A stretch of 64,000 nt of DNA. Origin: Massospora cicadina. Taxonomy: Eukaryota > Entomophthoromycota > Entomophthoromycetes > Entomophthorales > Entomophthoraceae. The stretch is from assembly GCA_022478985.1 (NCBI GenBank), contig JAKSZP010014456.1, positions 334,706-398,705 on the forward strand, in the 5' to 3' direction. The notes under the pieces are model-generated. The model had not been told where the DNA came from and made no database searches. It saw only the letters and a program-made list of their open reading frames with translations. The translations under genes and the position numbers were made by a program. Positions 11,354-22,439 of this stretch are shown here, piece by piece. The stretch's first letter is position 1; the number at the start of each line of letters is the position of its first letter.

Positions 11354-11912
11354 GCTATGGCAATATGGAAGCCACAAAATAAGGAAATAAGTATATCTCA
11401 GATATTTCAAAAAAGATCTTTATTATTAAACTCTAACAATAACACCTCACTTTCAAGAAAATTGATATAAAATCTAGAAAGTTATCCTACTTAGATTTTA
11501 GGACAAACACCAATAGTAAAAGATTACTAGCATCACATTATAAGATCTGTAGAGTACTGCATTTGGCTACTATCCTGTCAGCAAATGAAGGAGCAATCTA
11601 ATGTTTGGTCCCAGATAAGAAAGGATTAGCACAATGAATGACAAGAATAAATTCCATTTGAGCGTATTAAGACATATTGCTACTATCACATTTTTACCTG
11701 AACTATAAATTATTTCACTAAATTTATATGTGCTTGGCAATGATGTAAAGCAAGTAAATTTATTATATTTAAAACAAACTATCTAAAATTATTTATGATT
11801 ATCTTCAGGGAGATTTGATGGTATAATTTTTAAGGCAAAATTGAGTAGATTCTTGTGAGATGGTTGTCGCCTTAATGCAAATCTAATATATAGGAGAATA
11901 TCTAAAATTAAC
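11354..11912 (-). repeat. Probable 3' LTR remnant of Ty3-1
   Basis: A purine tract on the minus strand (aaaaaaggggatta, plus coordinates about 11914-11927) is followed by TGTTAATTTTAG, as expected for a polypurine tract next to an LTR start. The other LTR was not found and the distal end is undefined, so the LTR assignment rests on position alone. Confidence 0.3.
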
Positions 11913-11959
11913 ATAATCCCCTTTTTTAGTGTTGGTAATGAGTACTAATAATTGATAAG

Positions 11960-14347
11960 GATGTACTCAGTTGGAGGTGAACCCTGAGGAAAGAGAATAA
12001 ATTTAATATTCATCAGCGCGCTTGTAGGTGACAAAATATGGGCCTTACCAAATTGAGTCAAAAATTTCTGCCGTGTGAGGCAATGCAGTTACTATAGTAT
12101 AATACTAGGTTGGAGACTTTTTAGGTTGGTAAAAGATGTCTAGTTGTATTTGCTGACTGTCCTTCTTTTTTGACGGTCTTTGTGAGATTGATCATGGATT
12201 CAGTATGTAGACAAATAATATGGTTAGCTGATCACTTTAGGCCTTCTTAGGATCCTCTGTGCCATCATCGGCGATTTTTTAGCAATAAAGAAAGTAACAA
12301 AGGAACTCATATTTATATTTATATATATAAACAATAACATGTTTTGAATTTGTTAAAAGCTGATACCATCTTACAACAAGGCTTAGATGACAATGATATC
12401 AGTGTAAAGGGTTGTAGGAAACCATCTTATAAAGATTAAAAACATGTGTGTTTAGACTTTTTTTCCATTTGTTCATAGGTTGTAGGGCACTGAGAACAGG
12501 TTTTTTGTACCTATGGTAATGACCAAGATTTATTGACTCCAGAGAAAGAGTTTCTCACATCATCACATATTAGGACTTAATAACATCCATGCTAGGTAAA
12601 AGTATAATGATGTAGAAATTTGGCGGTATCTTAAGCACTTTGAACTGGAAGAGCTACTGCTTTGAGCCACTTAGTAAAGTGTAAAATAGAATATACTGGT
12701 TTCCTTCAGAGGACTTTAGTACCAGACCTAAGACATCAATGCGTATAGTATGAAAGGGCTACTAATGCTTCATTGGCAGTTATAACTACTTGATTTTTAG
12801 AGTTGACTTTCTCTTTCAGGGTATACAAGCATCCAATACTTCAAAGACTTAGTCCATGGTTCTTTAATTATAAAAATTGTCCTTTAACCATTCATAGGCT
12901 TTTTAAGCTCTCTCTTGTACAAGTATTTGATGGGCTTCCATGGCTACAGGTACTGTTTAAGGTCTCAAGTAAAATTACTCTTATACCTTCTTGTAAACCA
13001 TCACATCTAGAACCTTGGTGTTTTAAACATGCCTTTTCAACGTTTTTAGAGCTAATTCAACTGTTTCCTCCTCCAAATCAGACTTCATGAGTAAGCTGTG
13101 TAGGCATTTAGCTTCACTTTTGTTCAAGTTAAGTAAGGACAGCCTAGTGAGGACATCCACATTTAAGAGTCTAGTTCCAGTAAAAATAAAATTTTTATAG
13201 AGTAAAGTTGTAGCTTTAGAGCCCATAGGGATACCCTCCCACCCAGATATTTCATATATTGTAGCCATTACAGGAAAGCAAGATCTGTATATACTTTGAA
13301 AGTTGAACCAAATAAGAAAGGCCAAAAATGCTTTACTGCAAGTAAAATTGTTAGAAATTCCAGTCCAGTGACACTGAAAATTTGTTTGTCTTTTGAGATA
13401 AACTTTATTAGTAGAGACTAGATGATCAGTGTCATCATTGTTGAGATAATATATCATGGATTACACAAAAAATTGAGGCGTCTGTGAAAAGTATAAAAGT
13501 CTCCTTGTAATTAGGGTGTCTCAAATAACTCCTTTCTATGGAAAATATTTCATAGTTTCAAAGGCGTCCTTTTGTTCTGCTCCCCATACAGATGGGATGT
13601 TCTTAGCCATGAAGCAGACAACGGTTTTTAAGTTTTAAAGGTTGAATATGTACTTATGATACTATTTCATCATCCATAAGAACACTTGAATGTCATATAG
13701 GCTCCTCAGTTTGGTTAGATTCGCATAAATCTCAATTTTATTAAAGTTGGTGATTCCTTCTCACAAGATAGAGTGTCCCAAGAAATGTAATTCTTGTTAA
13801 AAAGATCACATTTTAGCGAGACCAAAATTATGTCATTTTCATGTAGTTTCTGAACTGCTTCAATATGTTCCAATGGCCAGTGATAGTCTTCTAGATTACA
13901 TTGATGTATTTGAGATAGACTTATAAATGTGTATTTGAGATCTTACATAATGTGATCCATTGATCTTTGAACCAAAGCATGCGCAATTCATAATCCATGA
14001 GGGAGACTTGTAAGCTAAAATAATCCTTCTGTGAAGATCAGCGCGCACTTTTCTTTATTTTATAAATAAAGGTCCATTTTGCCAATAACCACTGACTAAT
14101 TTTATTGCTGAGATAAATTTGAGCTAGAGATAAACTAGGGACATCATTTAAGCATGGAATTAGATAGCTGTCTTTCATGGTGAGGCTATTGAATTTCCAA
14201 TAGTCCATTACTTTTCTATATCCGCCACTTTTCATTTTTATCAAGAGCATCAGCGATGACCATTGCTCTGAGAGAAAACTAGTAAGCAATCGTCTGAAAG
14301 CTGATTCCTATTGTTATTCACTTCCTTAATCAAAATTTGACTTAAAA
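11960..14347 (-). pseudogene. Ty3-1 pol: RT core, RNase H, integrase
   Basis: RT: SEQWSSLMLLIKMKSGGYRK, MDYWKFNSLTMKDSYLIP (14289-14038), then the fingers/palm in broken frames, with KCDLF and LHFLGHSIL near 13800. RNase H: NIPSVWGAEQKDAFETMK (about 13600) and the C-terminal GTRLLNVDVLTRLSLLNL (about 13150). Integrase: AYEWLKDNF, VFEVLDACIP with one cysteine of the HHCC finger, and IRIDVLGLVLKSSEGNQYIL (about 12720-12660), which is the first catalytic Asp region. Integrase tail: a GPF-type dock near 12050. The lineage is closest by eye to Ty3-3, sharing the SSEGN/TTGGN and GHSI wording. No chromodomain is seen. Dozens of lesions; no function is possible. Confidence 0.65.
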
Positions 14348-14362
14348 TTTAGCTTTGATCTT

Positions 14363-14645
14363 TTATTCTATTTGAGGCGGGCCGACCTGGGGATGATACT
14401 GCACCAATTGAGGGGAAATTGTCTGAATGGAAAAGTAGGATAAAATCCAGAAAACCTCCATGCGCGGCGTATGATAGGCCAGGAACTCCATGTACCGCCT
14501 TTGCTATTCGCTATCTCAGTTCAGGGCATTGGTGCGCAATGCCAACACAGTCATAGTTGTCCCCTACCCAAAGTTCCTCTACTGGAATCAAGCTCGTGGA
14601 GGCAGCGGTAGAGGTCCCTATTCTACCACTGGGGTATCCTCCCCT
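14363..14645 (-). mobile_element. Full-length tRNA-derived SINE (283 bp)
   Basis: Read on the minus strand it begins AGGGGAGGATACCCCAGTGG, which resembles the 5' end of a tRNA gene (GGGGATGTAGCTCAGTGG type). It has an A-box-like block at element nt 10-20 and a B-box-like block at nt 52-62, the normal tRNA spacing. A ~200-bp tRNA-unrelated body follows. It ends in AGGTCGGCCCGCCTCAAATA and an A-rich tail. It is flanked by tttagctttgatctt (14348-14362) and tttagctttaatctt (14646-14660), 14 of 15 identical. A second, 5'-truncated copy is at 4305-4558. It encodes no protein and would depend on a LINE; the LINE-like 3' end suggests LINE-a/LINE-b as partner. Confidence 0.8.
14584..14636 (-). promoter_or_regulatory. 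Internal RNA polymerase III promoter (A and B boxes) of the SINE
   Basis: A box at 14626-14636 (minus TACCCCAGTGG, one mismatch to TRGYNNANNNG). B box at 14584-14594 (minus AGCTTGATTCC, against GGTTCGATTCC). One of the B-box changes is the TTGA-for-TCGA expected of CpG decay. The boxes lie at element positions 10-20 and 52-62, matching tRNA gene spacing. Confidence 0.65.
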
Positions 14646-14687
14646 TTTAGCTTTAATCTTATGAGGCTTGATTCACCAGCAGCAATA

Positions 14688-16599
14688 ATTTTAAATCTTA
14701 ATTTTATTTGGGGAAGGCCGAGCAGGGGATTGACACTTCTGATAAGATACTAAAAACTGTAACTTCAGCGAGAGGAGGGCACCCCAGAGAAGCAAATCTA
14801 ACTCCAGTTGCCAGCGGGAACGCCATGAGAAGGAGGGGGTCACGTGTGCAGGGGCTTACACCACTATCAAGCACGTATGTAGGAAGGGGTCTAAAACTAT
14901 GAACTAAACTGGGAACCAGGATGAGACCAACTGGCAGTGATGTGGTGGGAGGTACCCAAACATCCACGCTTGAAAGCGGTCCACTAAGTGCGACTGGAAC
15001 TGGTATACAGCTTCTTGTAGGGTGCGGTGTAGACTGAGATGGCACCCAAGACAATTGTGTGGATAGTCCACATAGTTATTGAAACTACCAAGGCATGGAG
15101 GGAGGGCGGAATAGAGAAAGCCATGGATAAAGCGAGCATGTCCTTAGACAGGCTGAAGGGCTGAGCCTGATCCTGGCGAAGCAGATGTTGCACCTCACGC
15201 CATATCGCTTTAGATGGAGGGCATTTTTCCAGGCGGTGAACCAGTGTTCTGTACTGGCCACACATGACACAGGATGAGTGCAAAGCGTTAGAGCGTTTGG
15301 CAGTACGGTATACCTGTCTCAAGCAGCGCCACACATGGGAACAAATATGTGGTGCAGAAGAGGGTGGTGGGCATACTTCCAATTGGATTTCTGGGTATCA
15401 AGGGGTAGGGGATGTCCATCATGTCCAGGTAGTCCACCCTTGACATGGTAGGGGGTCGCATGGATATCACTCCATTCAGAATGGGAATTCCTTGTACTTC
15501 CTGGGTGAACCAAGGAGAGGGACGACCCCTCTGGGTGGTGTGCCCACAGATGCGAATTCTCCACTCAGCACTCCACATGGAGAGGAGGATCCTTTTGAAG
15601 TGGGGCGATGTCCCATGTGGGCCCGCTGCAGAAGGATGTGAGGCAAGGTACTTTAACAAAGAGTGGGGGTGGGTAGGATTGGTGAGGCCCAGGTGCGGGA
15701 GAAGTTGGAGTAAGCCGCGCGGGACCAGTGCTGGGCTGAGATTACAGGGTTAGTAACGGCAGCAATTCAGGTGCCAAGGATTTTGGCAGCATGGGCCTCA
15801 AAGTTGAGCAGGCCATACCACCACTATGGCGAGGGCCAAACATGACATCCAGGTGCACCAGCGGTGGGCAGCCCAACCAAAGACACCCTTGCAGAAGGGC
15901 ATATAGTGACTTGAAGAAACACGGGGAGAAAGTGATGGCGTGGGCCCCAAACTAAACTTTAGAAAGGAGCATAGAGTTGGCAAGCACTACCCTGCCTGTA
16001 AGGGAGGTCTGACGGGCTCTGAGGGAAGCTATGCATTTCGTCATGTTGTCTAGGATATGGTTTTCCATTACCAATGAGGCGTACCCTCCTGCCTCTAGCC
16101 ACACCCCCAAATGGTGGATGGGGTCAACGGTGGGGCTTGGCACAAAGGGGAGCACAAGTGGGGCTGTGTGGGGTGGGCAGGGCAAGCTAACTCGTGCGCT
16201 AGCTGACGGGTGGGTAGGAAACAGGGCACTGGGGACCAGCGGGCATGATAATAACCAATGAGAACAATTTAGGTTTTGGAGGAGTTGAGTGCTGCGTTAC
16301 TTACCCTGGAGTAAACCTGGATAGTATCTTCAAGCGCGTGTGCATCATTATTGTTAGACACCCCAACCACACTATCATCAGCAAACGCAGCATCTTGACT
16401 GGTGCCTGGCCTTGCATATGGACACCAGTAAGGCAGGCATTCACATTTTGAAGAAGTGGGTCAAGGCTGAAGTTATACAAGGGTGGGCTAAGTGGGTCCC
16501 CTTGGCGCAGTCCCCTTTGAGGGCGGACTACATCCGTGAGGAAGCCAGGGCTACGCACAGCGATTGTGGCGGACTCCATTAGCAACATCACCCAATTGA
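14688..16599 (-). mobile_element. LINE-b: 5'-truncated LINE related to LINE-a
   Basis: On the minus strand it starts inside the RT domain and runs through the zinc-finger C-terminus to a 3' UTR and A-rich tail (AAATAAAATTAAGATTTAAA). Flanking repeats caccagcagcaata (14674-14687) and caccagcaacaaca (16600-16613) agree at 12 of 14 positions and mark insertion into the Ty3-1 pol. RT: RQGDPLSPPLYNFSLDPLL. FADD is still readable in a shifted frame near 16370 (AAFADDSVVG). C-terminal finger: CVMCGQYRTLVHRLEKCPP near 15250. The 3' UTR resembles that of LINE-a, so the two are subfamilies of one lineage. Confidence 0.85.
14984..16591 (-). pseudogene. LINE-b ORF2 C-terminal part (RT to zinc finger)
   Basis: Frames: 16591-16301 (RT with GDPLSP), a shift to the FADD frame, 16185-15952 (HHLGVWLEAGGYASLVMENH, matching LGIWLESGGYANETMESN of LINE-a), then 15659-15288 and 15382-14984 (zinc-finger end). 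Most of the endonuclease and the N-terminal half of RT are absent because of 5' truncation. Frameshifts near 16390, 16180, 15800 and 15380. In a complete element this domain binds and reverse-transcribes the element RNA; this copy is dead. Confidence 0.75.
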
Positions 16600-16990
16600 C
16601 ACCAGCAACAACAGTATAATCTAATTTCTTGTGTGGCTGTAGCCAGCACCTGACGTGGAGAAGATGCCCTTATATTCTTTTAGTTTATGGACTTACTTAT
16701 ATACTCCTGATCTAGCTTTAAGTGTGCGAACTTGAGTTAAGGCACAGATTAGGTTGTCATTTTGTAACCCCAGATTGAGGTGTGTACCAATATATTGTAT
16801 TTTGTCATTCTTATCAATGGGGCAAGCTATTTTTTTCTAATTTCTTAATATTTCTTCACTACGATCTCTCTATTGGTTAGGTTCTTGAGTAGTGTTTTGA
16901 TGGTTTCTTTAAGCGGTTCTAATATATCAGGTAATTATCAGGTCTAATGTCTACTGATGTGATCAATGCTATTAATATACAGTAGGCAGT

Positions 16991-17462
16991 GTTAAGGTAT
17001 TATAATAATGATGTTGGTTAATACCACCTATTGTTATCCAGAATGGATTCTACCATTTTTAAAGCCAAAAATACTATTAAAAATAACTAATTAAACTAAG
17101 AGTTTCTTTAGTTATCCTGAAGTAGCATATGGAAGAGAAAAAGCAAAAACAGTATATTAAATTAGGAAATTATATATACCTTTCTGCTAGATTATTGATT
17201 ATCCAGCACCAAAAACATAGTTTAGGAGAGAAATATACTCTTTTTCTATTAATAACACAGGGAACAAAAATTTGCTGTTGCATGAGATTTTAAACTAATT
17301 CTATGTATTTTTGCATTGGTGATTCCAAATATGAAGTCAGTTTTCCTATGCATGCTCTAGTTTTCATGCAATACAGGCGAGATAGAATTATCTTCCCCAC
17401 CCGCTTCATATCAAGCTTGGCTTGATGAAGCAATTTGTATAGGCTCTGAATACTGAAAATGA
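16991..17462. other. Stretch with no supported gene
   Basis: Possibly the gag/protease end of Ty3-1 on the minus strand, but no motif can be named. A 76-codon minus frame at 17290-17520 overlaps the antisense pseudogene that follows and is not supported. Confidence 0.35.
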
Positions 17463-17951
17463 ATGTCTCAACACATTGTTTCTGCTTTTCCTGATCTGTC
17501 ATTTGACAGAATAAAAACAAGTGTATTTGATGGTCCTCACTATTTAATCCCTTATATGTGACAGGAATTTGTCAAGAAGATGGATCAAAAAGATAGAGTA
17601 GCATGGATGTCCTTTGTAACAACTATTAACAATTTCCTTGTTTACAATAAGGCAGAAGACTTTATACTTCTGGTTCAAAGGATGGTAAAAGCATTTTGTG
17701 ATCTTGGATGCAACATGTTTATTAAGATGCCCTTCCTGATTAGCATCTTTTTCAAATGTCTCAAAAACCCTAGGGATGTTAGCAATGAGCAGAGGCAACG
17801 CTTTCATTAAGACCTGAAGACAAAGGAAAAGCGTTATCAAGGGCGATGGGACATGCACATGGTGGCATACTACTGTTGGAGCATCAAACATGACCGTCCT
17901 GAGCAAGTCCACAAACGCAAGAGCTACAAGCGCAAATTTTTTTTAGGATGA
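17463..17951 (+). pseudogene. Fragment of an arthropod/cnidarian-type repetitive protein, two in-frame stops
   Basis: One frame runs 163 codons from an ATG at 17463 to TGA at 17949-17951, broken only by TGA (17559-17561) and TAA (17808-17810). Landmarks: a proline-rich lead with VFDGP, then MDQKDRVAWMSFV and NNFLVYNKAEDF, then LGCNMFIKMPFL (usually LGCNMSLKxHFL), then VSNEQRQRFH followed by the stop in place of the usual Q, then KEKRYQGRWDMHMVAYYCW and a basic end HKRKSYKRKF. I recall this order (VSDEQGERFHQD, then MExRYQGRW, then DYCW, then HKRKS) from numerous uncharacterised, multicopy proteins in insect, spider and Hydra genomes. Their function is unknown to me; they may belong to a mobile element. 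The TAA for Gln fits one C-to-T change. Family recognition is from memory and needs a search. Confidence 0.6.
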
Positions 17952-18901
17952 GTTTTGAATGCTCTCTATGTCACATTGCTGCATTAATTAATTAACATCT
18001 GCCATCTGTATGTAAATATCAATGCTATAGTTGATAAAAAAGTTCATGTTTGTATTTAATAATGTTTTATGTCATATATATGCTCAGAATGAGTGATTTT
18101 ATTCCTTTGAATTTCAAAACTGTATGCATAATTGTACGCCATTGTGCATGTTTTTATGTTTAGATGAATTATATTATCATCACAAAGGTGATTAAGATAT
18201 TATCCCACATTTATAAGTTAAGATAAATGCTGAAAATAATTAAAAATTTTACACTAACGTGAAAAATTGTTAAAATGAATTACAAAAAACTGTAGCTTGC
18301 AGAGAAAAACTAGCTTCAGATATGAAATTAGCGCACCAAAATCAAGCAAGAACAAGTATTTTTATCAATGTAACAAAATTTTTGTTCCCCCATGAAATCA
18401 TTATACTTGAACATGAATTCGGTCCAATGAGCATATCATAGTATTTGTTGTTCATTGCAATTTAAAAAAATGTGAATAACTAATTTTTGAAAATATGGAG
18501 TGGTTATGACAAGTATGAGTCTATGAACATAAAGTTGTTAGGTTTAGCAGTGTCAAATTTTATAAAGTATCCAAGTTTTTTTGCCAAATTGATCTTTTTT
18601 ATAAGGCGTGATGATATGGCTTTTAATGTGGATCTAGTTTCTAGGGTGGCTATGATTTGGACTTGTTGTATAACCACTTTCACCTTTTTAATAGTTTCTA
18701 AAAAGCTAAGTGTCAGGTAAGAACCTCATTAAACAAAAGGTAGTATTGAGTATCTTCATGATCTCAAGATAAAATTTTTTAATTAGATTATGGATCTGTG
18801 AAACGATCAATAAACAAGTTGAGGTCTTAGGTGGCATCACTGACTATGTCTACTAATTGTGGTCCTCTAGGAACTTATTTGAGATACCTATCTTCTGTAA
18901 C
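17952..18901. other. AT-rich stretch without supported gene
   Basis: A 77-codon plus frame at 18487-18720 has no recognisable motif. No repeat shared with other parts of the window was noticed. Confidence 0.45.
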
Positions 18902-18906
18902 TCAAG

Positions 18907-20063
18907 TGTAAGTCCTGAGGAACGTCTCCTGTGTGTCAATTGAGCTCTTTTCCCATTTCCAAGTAAAAGGTTCTGAAAAGGGTGGTTGTACCCCTCATTA
19001 CCCAAGGTGACCTCGCCCACATGGTAGACAAGCGCTGAGTAATAGCTCTCCCTCTTCAGATCCCTCCCCCAGTGCCCTCACTTACCTCATCCAAACTTGT
19101 CCGCCAGATCAGGGAAATCTGTGCTGAGATTGCCAAACTGAAGTCAATTGGTCCAAAAATGATTGGAAACAAGCCCAATGATCGGAATCCACATAGGCAT
19201 AAAGGGATGAATATAGATTCATCAGCCAGAATCACTGACAGTTTCAATTTGGCCAACAGTATAATCATCAAAATTAACCCCCTTTCAAAATTGTCAGGGA
19301 TGATCCTTGATGTGCAGGTAGTAGCATCTGACACCATTGATGATAGTTCAAAGAACCCTTCCAACAAATCAGGAGTTGTGGCTGATGCAACGCTTTTGAC
19401 TGAAAAAACAGCCCAGCGACCAGGCATGGGCAGGTTGGGCATCCCAACCTGTTCCCAACCAATTGGGACTTCCCCTACGTGGGGTGGCCCTGGGGATTCC
19501 TGCTGCTTGTCAGGCCAGACGCCATTGCGCTAACCATTGTAAACACAGTTGAGCCTCAGTTTGGTCATTTGAGGTTGAACCAACAGAAACTTGGCCTGCC
19601 ACCAAATCCTTCGATGTCAGTTCCTATTGAGCTTATCTGCCCCCATCCCTGAATAATTTGACGGTTAGGTCAAACTTGAGGGACTCAATCCCTGCTTGTT
19701 CCTGGATCAATAGACCACTATTTAATCAGTTGCATTGCACTGAGAAAATTGTTGGCTGATTTTTTCTTTTATTTTCCATTAAAAAATCCTCTCCCCAAAT
19801 TTAGTTTTTTTATATGTTGAATAATAAACTTCCCTTTCCGCTGGCACTTTTACAACCCTCAGGGTTGATGGCCATATTTGTCTGGTATTTCATTATGTGC
19901 CTGTATGAGATTCTGGCTCATCGGCAGTTATTGGCAAAAATCCTCTCTAGTCTCATACCCGTCATACCAGCAGCAGTGCCTTTGGCATTCTGGTTTGCCA
20001 TTTGGGTGCTCCGGCACCTAGGCTGGCAGGCTGGTCTAATTCTAACTTGCTGTTTGCCTGACA
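18907..20063 (+). repeat. Ty3-2 5' LTR
   Basis: TG..CA boundaries, 1157 bp. It is homologous along its length to 23812-23990 plus 29774-30753. The position after the LTR (taattgacc) does not resemble the TGGTGCTC primer-binding site of Ty3-3, Ty3-4, Ty3-6 and T, so priming differs. Self-priming of the Tf1 kind is one possibility, untested. Confidence 0.85.
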
Positions 20064-20267
20064 TAATTGACCAACCATTATTCCTAACCATTTCCGCCTT
20101 TCTCATAGATATTGGCATAGCAATGGTCCCTTCTTTTCAGCTGAACCAGGTTGTGAATAAAATTTTCCCTGTCCATAATAGCCTAGTCCCACTTAAAATG
20201 TCCAATCCACACCCCATAGTTGCCACGGCTATTATGCCCATGTCAGTAGGTTCTGATAATTCAACTT

Positions 20268-20531
20268 GTGACAAGTTTACTCCCCCTGAACCTAGAATTT
20301 TCCCCTGACTCTACTACCATCTCTTCAGTATCACTGGATTCAACCACAACTACCAATAAAGAGAATTTCGCTTACTTCTTACTACCTATGAAGATTAGTG
20401 TTGGGTCTCACCACGTCTCCTTTGAGGCTTTGGTGGATACTGGAGCTGCGGGAAATTTTATAAGTGTTGAACTAGCCCAACAATTGGAATTTGACCTGGA
20501 TGTAGGTCCTTCAGTGATCGTTGCTTCTTAG
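20268..20531 (+). pseudogene. Ty3-2 protease
   Basis: Aspartic protease block SFEALVDTGAAGNFISVELA with the catalytic DTGA intact, in an 87-codon frame ending in a stop at 20529-20531. It matures Gag-Pol in an active element. Upstream there is no capsid or zinc-knuckle sequence, so gag has been lost. Ty3-5 has the equivalent ALVDMGAA. Confidence 0.75.
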
Positions 20532-20716
20532 CCTCCCAGACCTCATACCTAGTTCACCGGCCAGTTTCATTCTCAGTACATCAGTTCAGCTTTTGCGATT
20601 GGTACTCAGCAATGCTGATCTTGGTGTTCCCAGTTAGTTTAGGAGTTGGATTTTGGCACTGGCAACATGTTAAGATTCATCTAGAGTCAAATATGTTGTA
20701 ATTTGCCAATGATCAA

Positions 20717-22168
20717 ATGGAGGGAGAATTTCATTTAGTTAATACTTTCAAGAAAACCCAAGGTCGCAGCTCAATTACTCTTCGTTTCCCCTTTGGGCTT
20801 CTGTCCAATTTTCCCGAAGAATTGATGTGCTATCAGAGTATTTTTGATCCCACGAAGGTGGAACATCTTCCCCTCACACCAAATCTGAATTGGGATTCCA
20901 GACGATGGTACAGTTGGTAAATATCAACTGCCCGTTGTATCCCCACACAGCAGAGGGGGAGGTTGCGCTTAACACTTGGTTAGATGATATGCTTAAAAAA
21001 AGGGTGGTTGTTTAAGGAGACATCGCCAGTAGCATCTCCCATTGTCTTTGCCAAAAAAGCTGATGGTTCCCTCCATCCCTGTGTGGATTAGATACATTTA
21101 AACAAAGTTACAGTTCATGATCCCTACCACCTGCCCCTGAAGCAGACAATCAGCCAAGCAATCGCCAAATCTCATGTGTTCTCTAGATTGGACCTTGTCA
21201 ATGCCTTCAACCAGATTTAGGTAATGGAAGGTAAGAATAGCTAACAGCAATCTAGATGAAGTGAGGCATTTTCAAAATTCTGCGTAATGCCCTTTGGGCA
21301 GAAGAATGCGCCCGCTACATTTCAACATATGATTGACAGTGTACTGGGCGATCTCTGGTTCACTTGTGCAGTTGCATATATCAACAACATTCTGGTTCAC
21401 TCCCCAACTCCCAAACAACACGTTATTGACTTGGAAGTGGTTGTAGCTGCTTTGCAAAAAGCGGGCTTGTTCGTCAAGGCTTCAAAATGTGAGTTCTATA
21501 TAGAGGAAGTTACCTTTCTTGGGGACCTCATCCTTAAGGATGGCTACGCGATTCCTCCCAATAAGTTGGACGCTATCCATGAATGGCCTCCTCCGACAGC
21601 CCAGAAACAATTACAAAGTTTTTGGGAACCATTATCTTTCTAAAAACTTTTCCTTAGCTCTTTCCAAGTTGGCTGCCCCGCTCCACCCCCTCACCAGCAA
21701 GTATGTACCATTTTTTAGGATGCCCAGATGCCAGCAAGCATTCAAGTCAATCAAAGAAGTGTTTTTACCACCTCCCATCCTGAAACACGTGGATCCTGCC
21801 AAGCCATATATCATTGCATATGATGCCTCCTCGGTGGCTTTGGGGGCAGTGCTGCTCCAAGAGCATGAGGGCTTGGAACATCCGGTTGCCTACTTTTCCC
21901 AAAAATTTACTTCTATGGAGCAATCCTGGGTCAGCTATGATAAGGAGTTAGCAGCCGTACCATGGGCATTGACTCATTGGCTGTACCTGTTACAGGGTGC
22001 CCAGCATGTATTACTGTTTGCATGGATCACCAAGCTTTCTTGTATTTCCATAAACCCCAAAAATTGGCGCATCAGCAAGCTCACACCTATTGGGACTTGT
22101 GCAGTTTCAATTTCAAGTATGATTTTGTAAAAGGTGCACTTAACGTACTTCCTGATTTTCTCAGCTAG
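20717..22168 (+). pseudogene. Ty3-2 reverse transcriptase and RNase H
   Basis: Several frames. RT landmarks: NWDSRRWYSW region (20880-20920), LDLVNAFNQI near 21190-21220 with the first catalytic Asp, MPFGQKNAPATFQHMIDSV (21287-21345), and YINNILVHSPTPKQH at 21377, where the catalytic pair of YxDD reads Asn-Asn. RNase H: AYDASSVALGAVLLQEHEGL (Asp present), YDKELAAV (Glu present) and GALNVLPDFLS at the end. The Asn-Asn pair (aac aac after atc) is explained by G-to-A at two former CpG sites. Frameshifts near 21640 and 21990. Dead. Confidence 0.8.
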
Positions 22169-22439
22169 AACCCCACCCACTGTCCCACGTATTTGGAGGA
22201 AGTGGACCTCATTACCATGATTCCTGCTGCTAAAATTTTATCGGTTGTTCCCCCCATCATCTCTTCTGCTGCCCTTGCTCCAACGCCTGCTCTTGCTCAG
22301 GTCTTAGCTGTCCAAATGACCTGCCCTGAAGGGGTGGAGTTAGTCGAGCAATTGTCCCTCCAAAATCATAAACACTTCTGTACTCTTTGGTGGAGGGTCT
22401 CATTTATTTTTTTCACAAATTTGGGTTCCCCCTCTCTTC

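Larger units (their letters stand above)
11913..16990 (-). mobile_element. Ty3-1: strongly decayed Ty3/gypsy element, split by SINE and LINE-b
   Basis: Minus-strand pol remnants lie in canonical Ty3 order from right to left: RT N-terminus (about 16990-16614), RT core (14347-13750), RNase H (about 13700-13030), integrase (about 12980-12150) and the integrase tail (about 12130-11960). The reading passes across the insertions. Upstream of LINE-b comes YKGIFSTSGAGYSHT. The sliver between the two insertions codes roughly AGESSLIRLKAK. Left of the SINE the frame continues into SEQWSSLMLLIKMKSGGYRK. Both inserted elements have target duplications, so the order of events is clear. The gag portion and right LTR were not recognised. 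Many stops and frameshifts make this one of the oldest insertions in the window. Confidence 0.7.

Noticed and set aside
12300..12345. Tandem TA/ATTTATATTTATATATATA microsatellite
   Set aside because: Too short and ordinary for AT-rich DNA to annotate.
17290..17520. 76-codon minus frame opposite the arthropod-type pseudogene
   Set aside because: Its end overlaps the antisense of a better supported frame; no motif.
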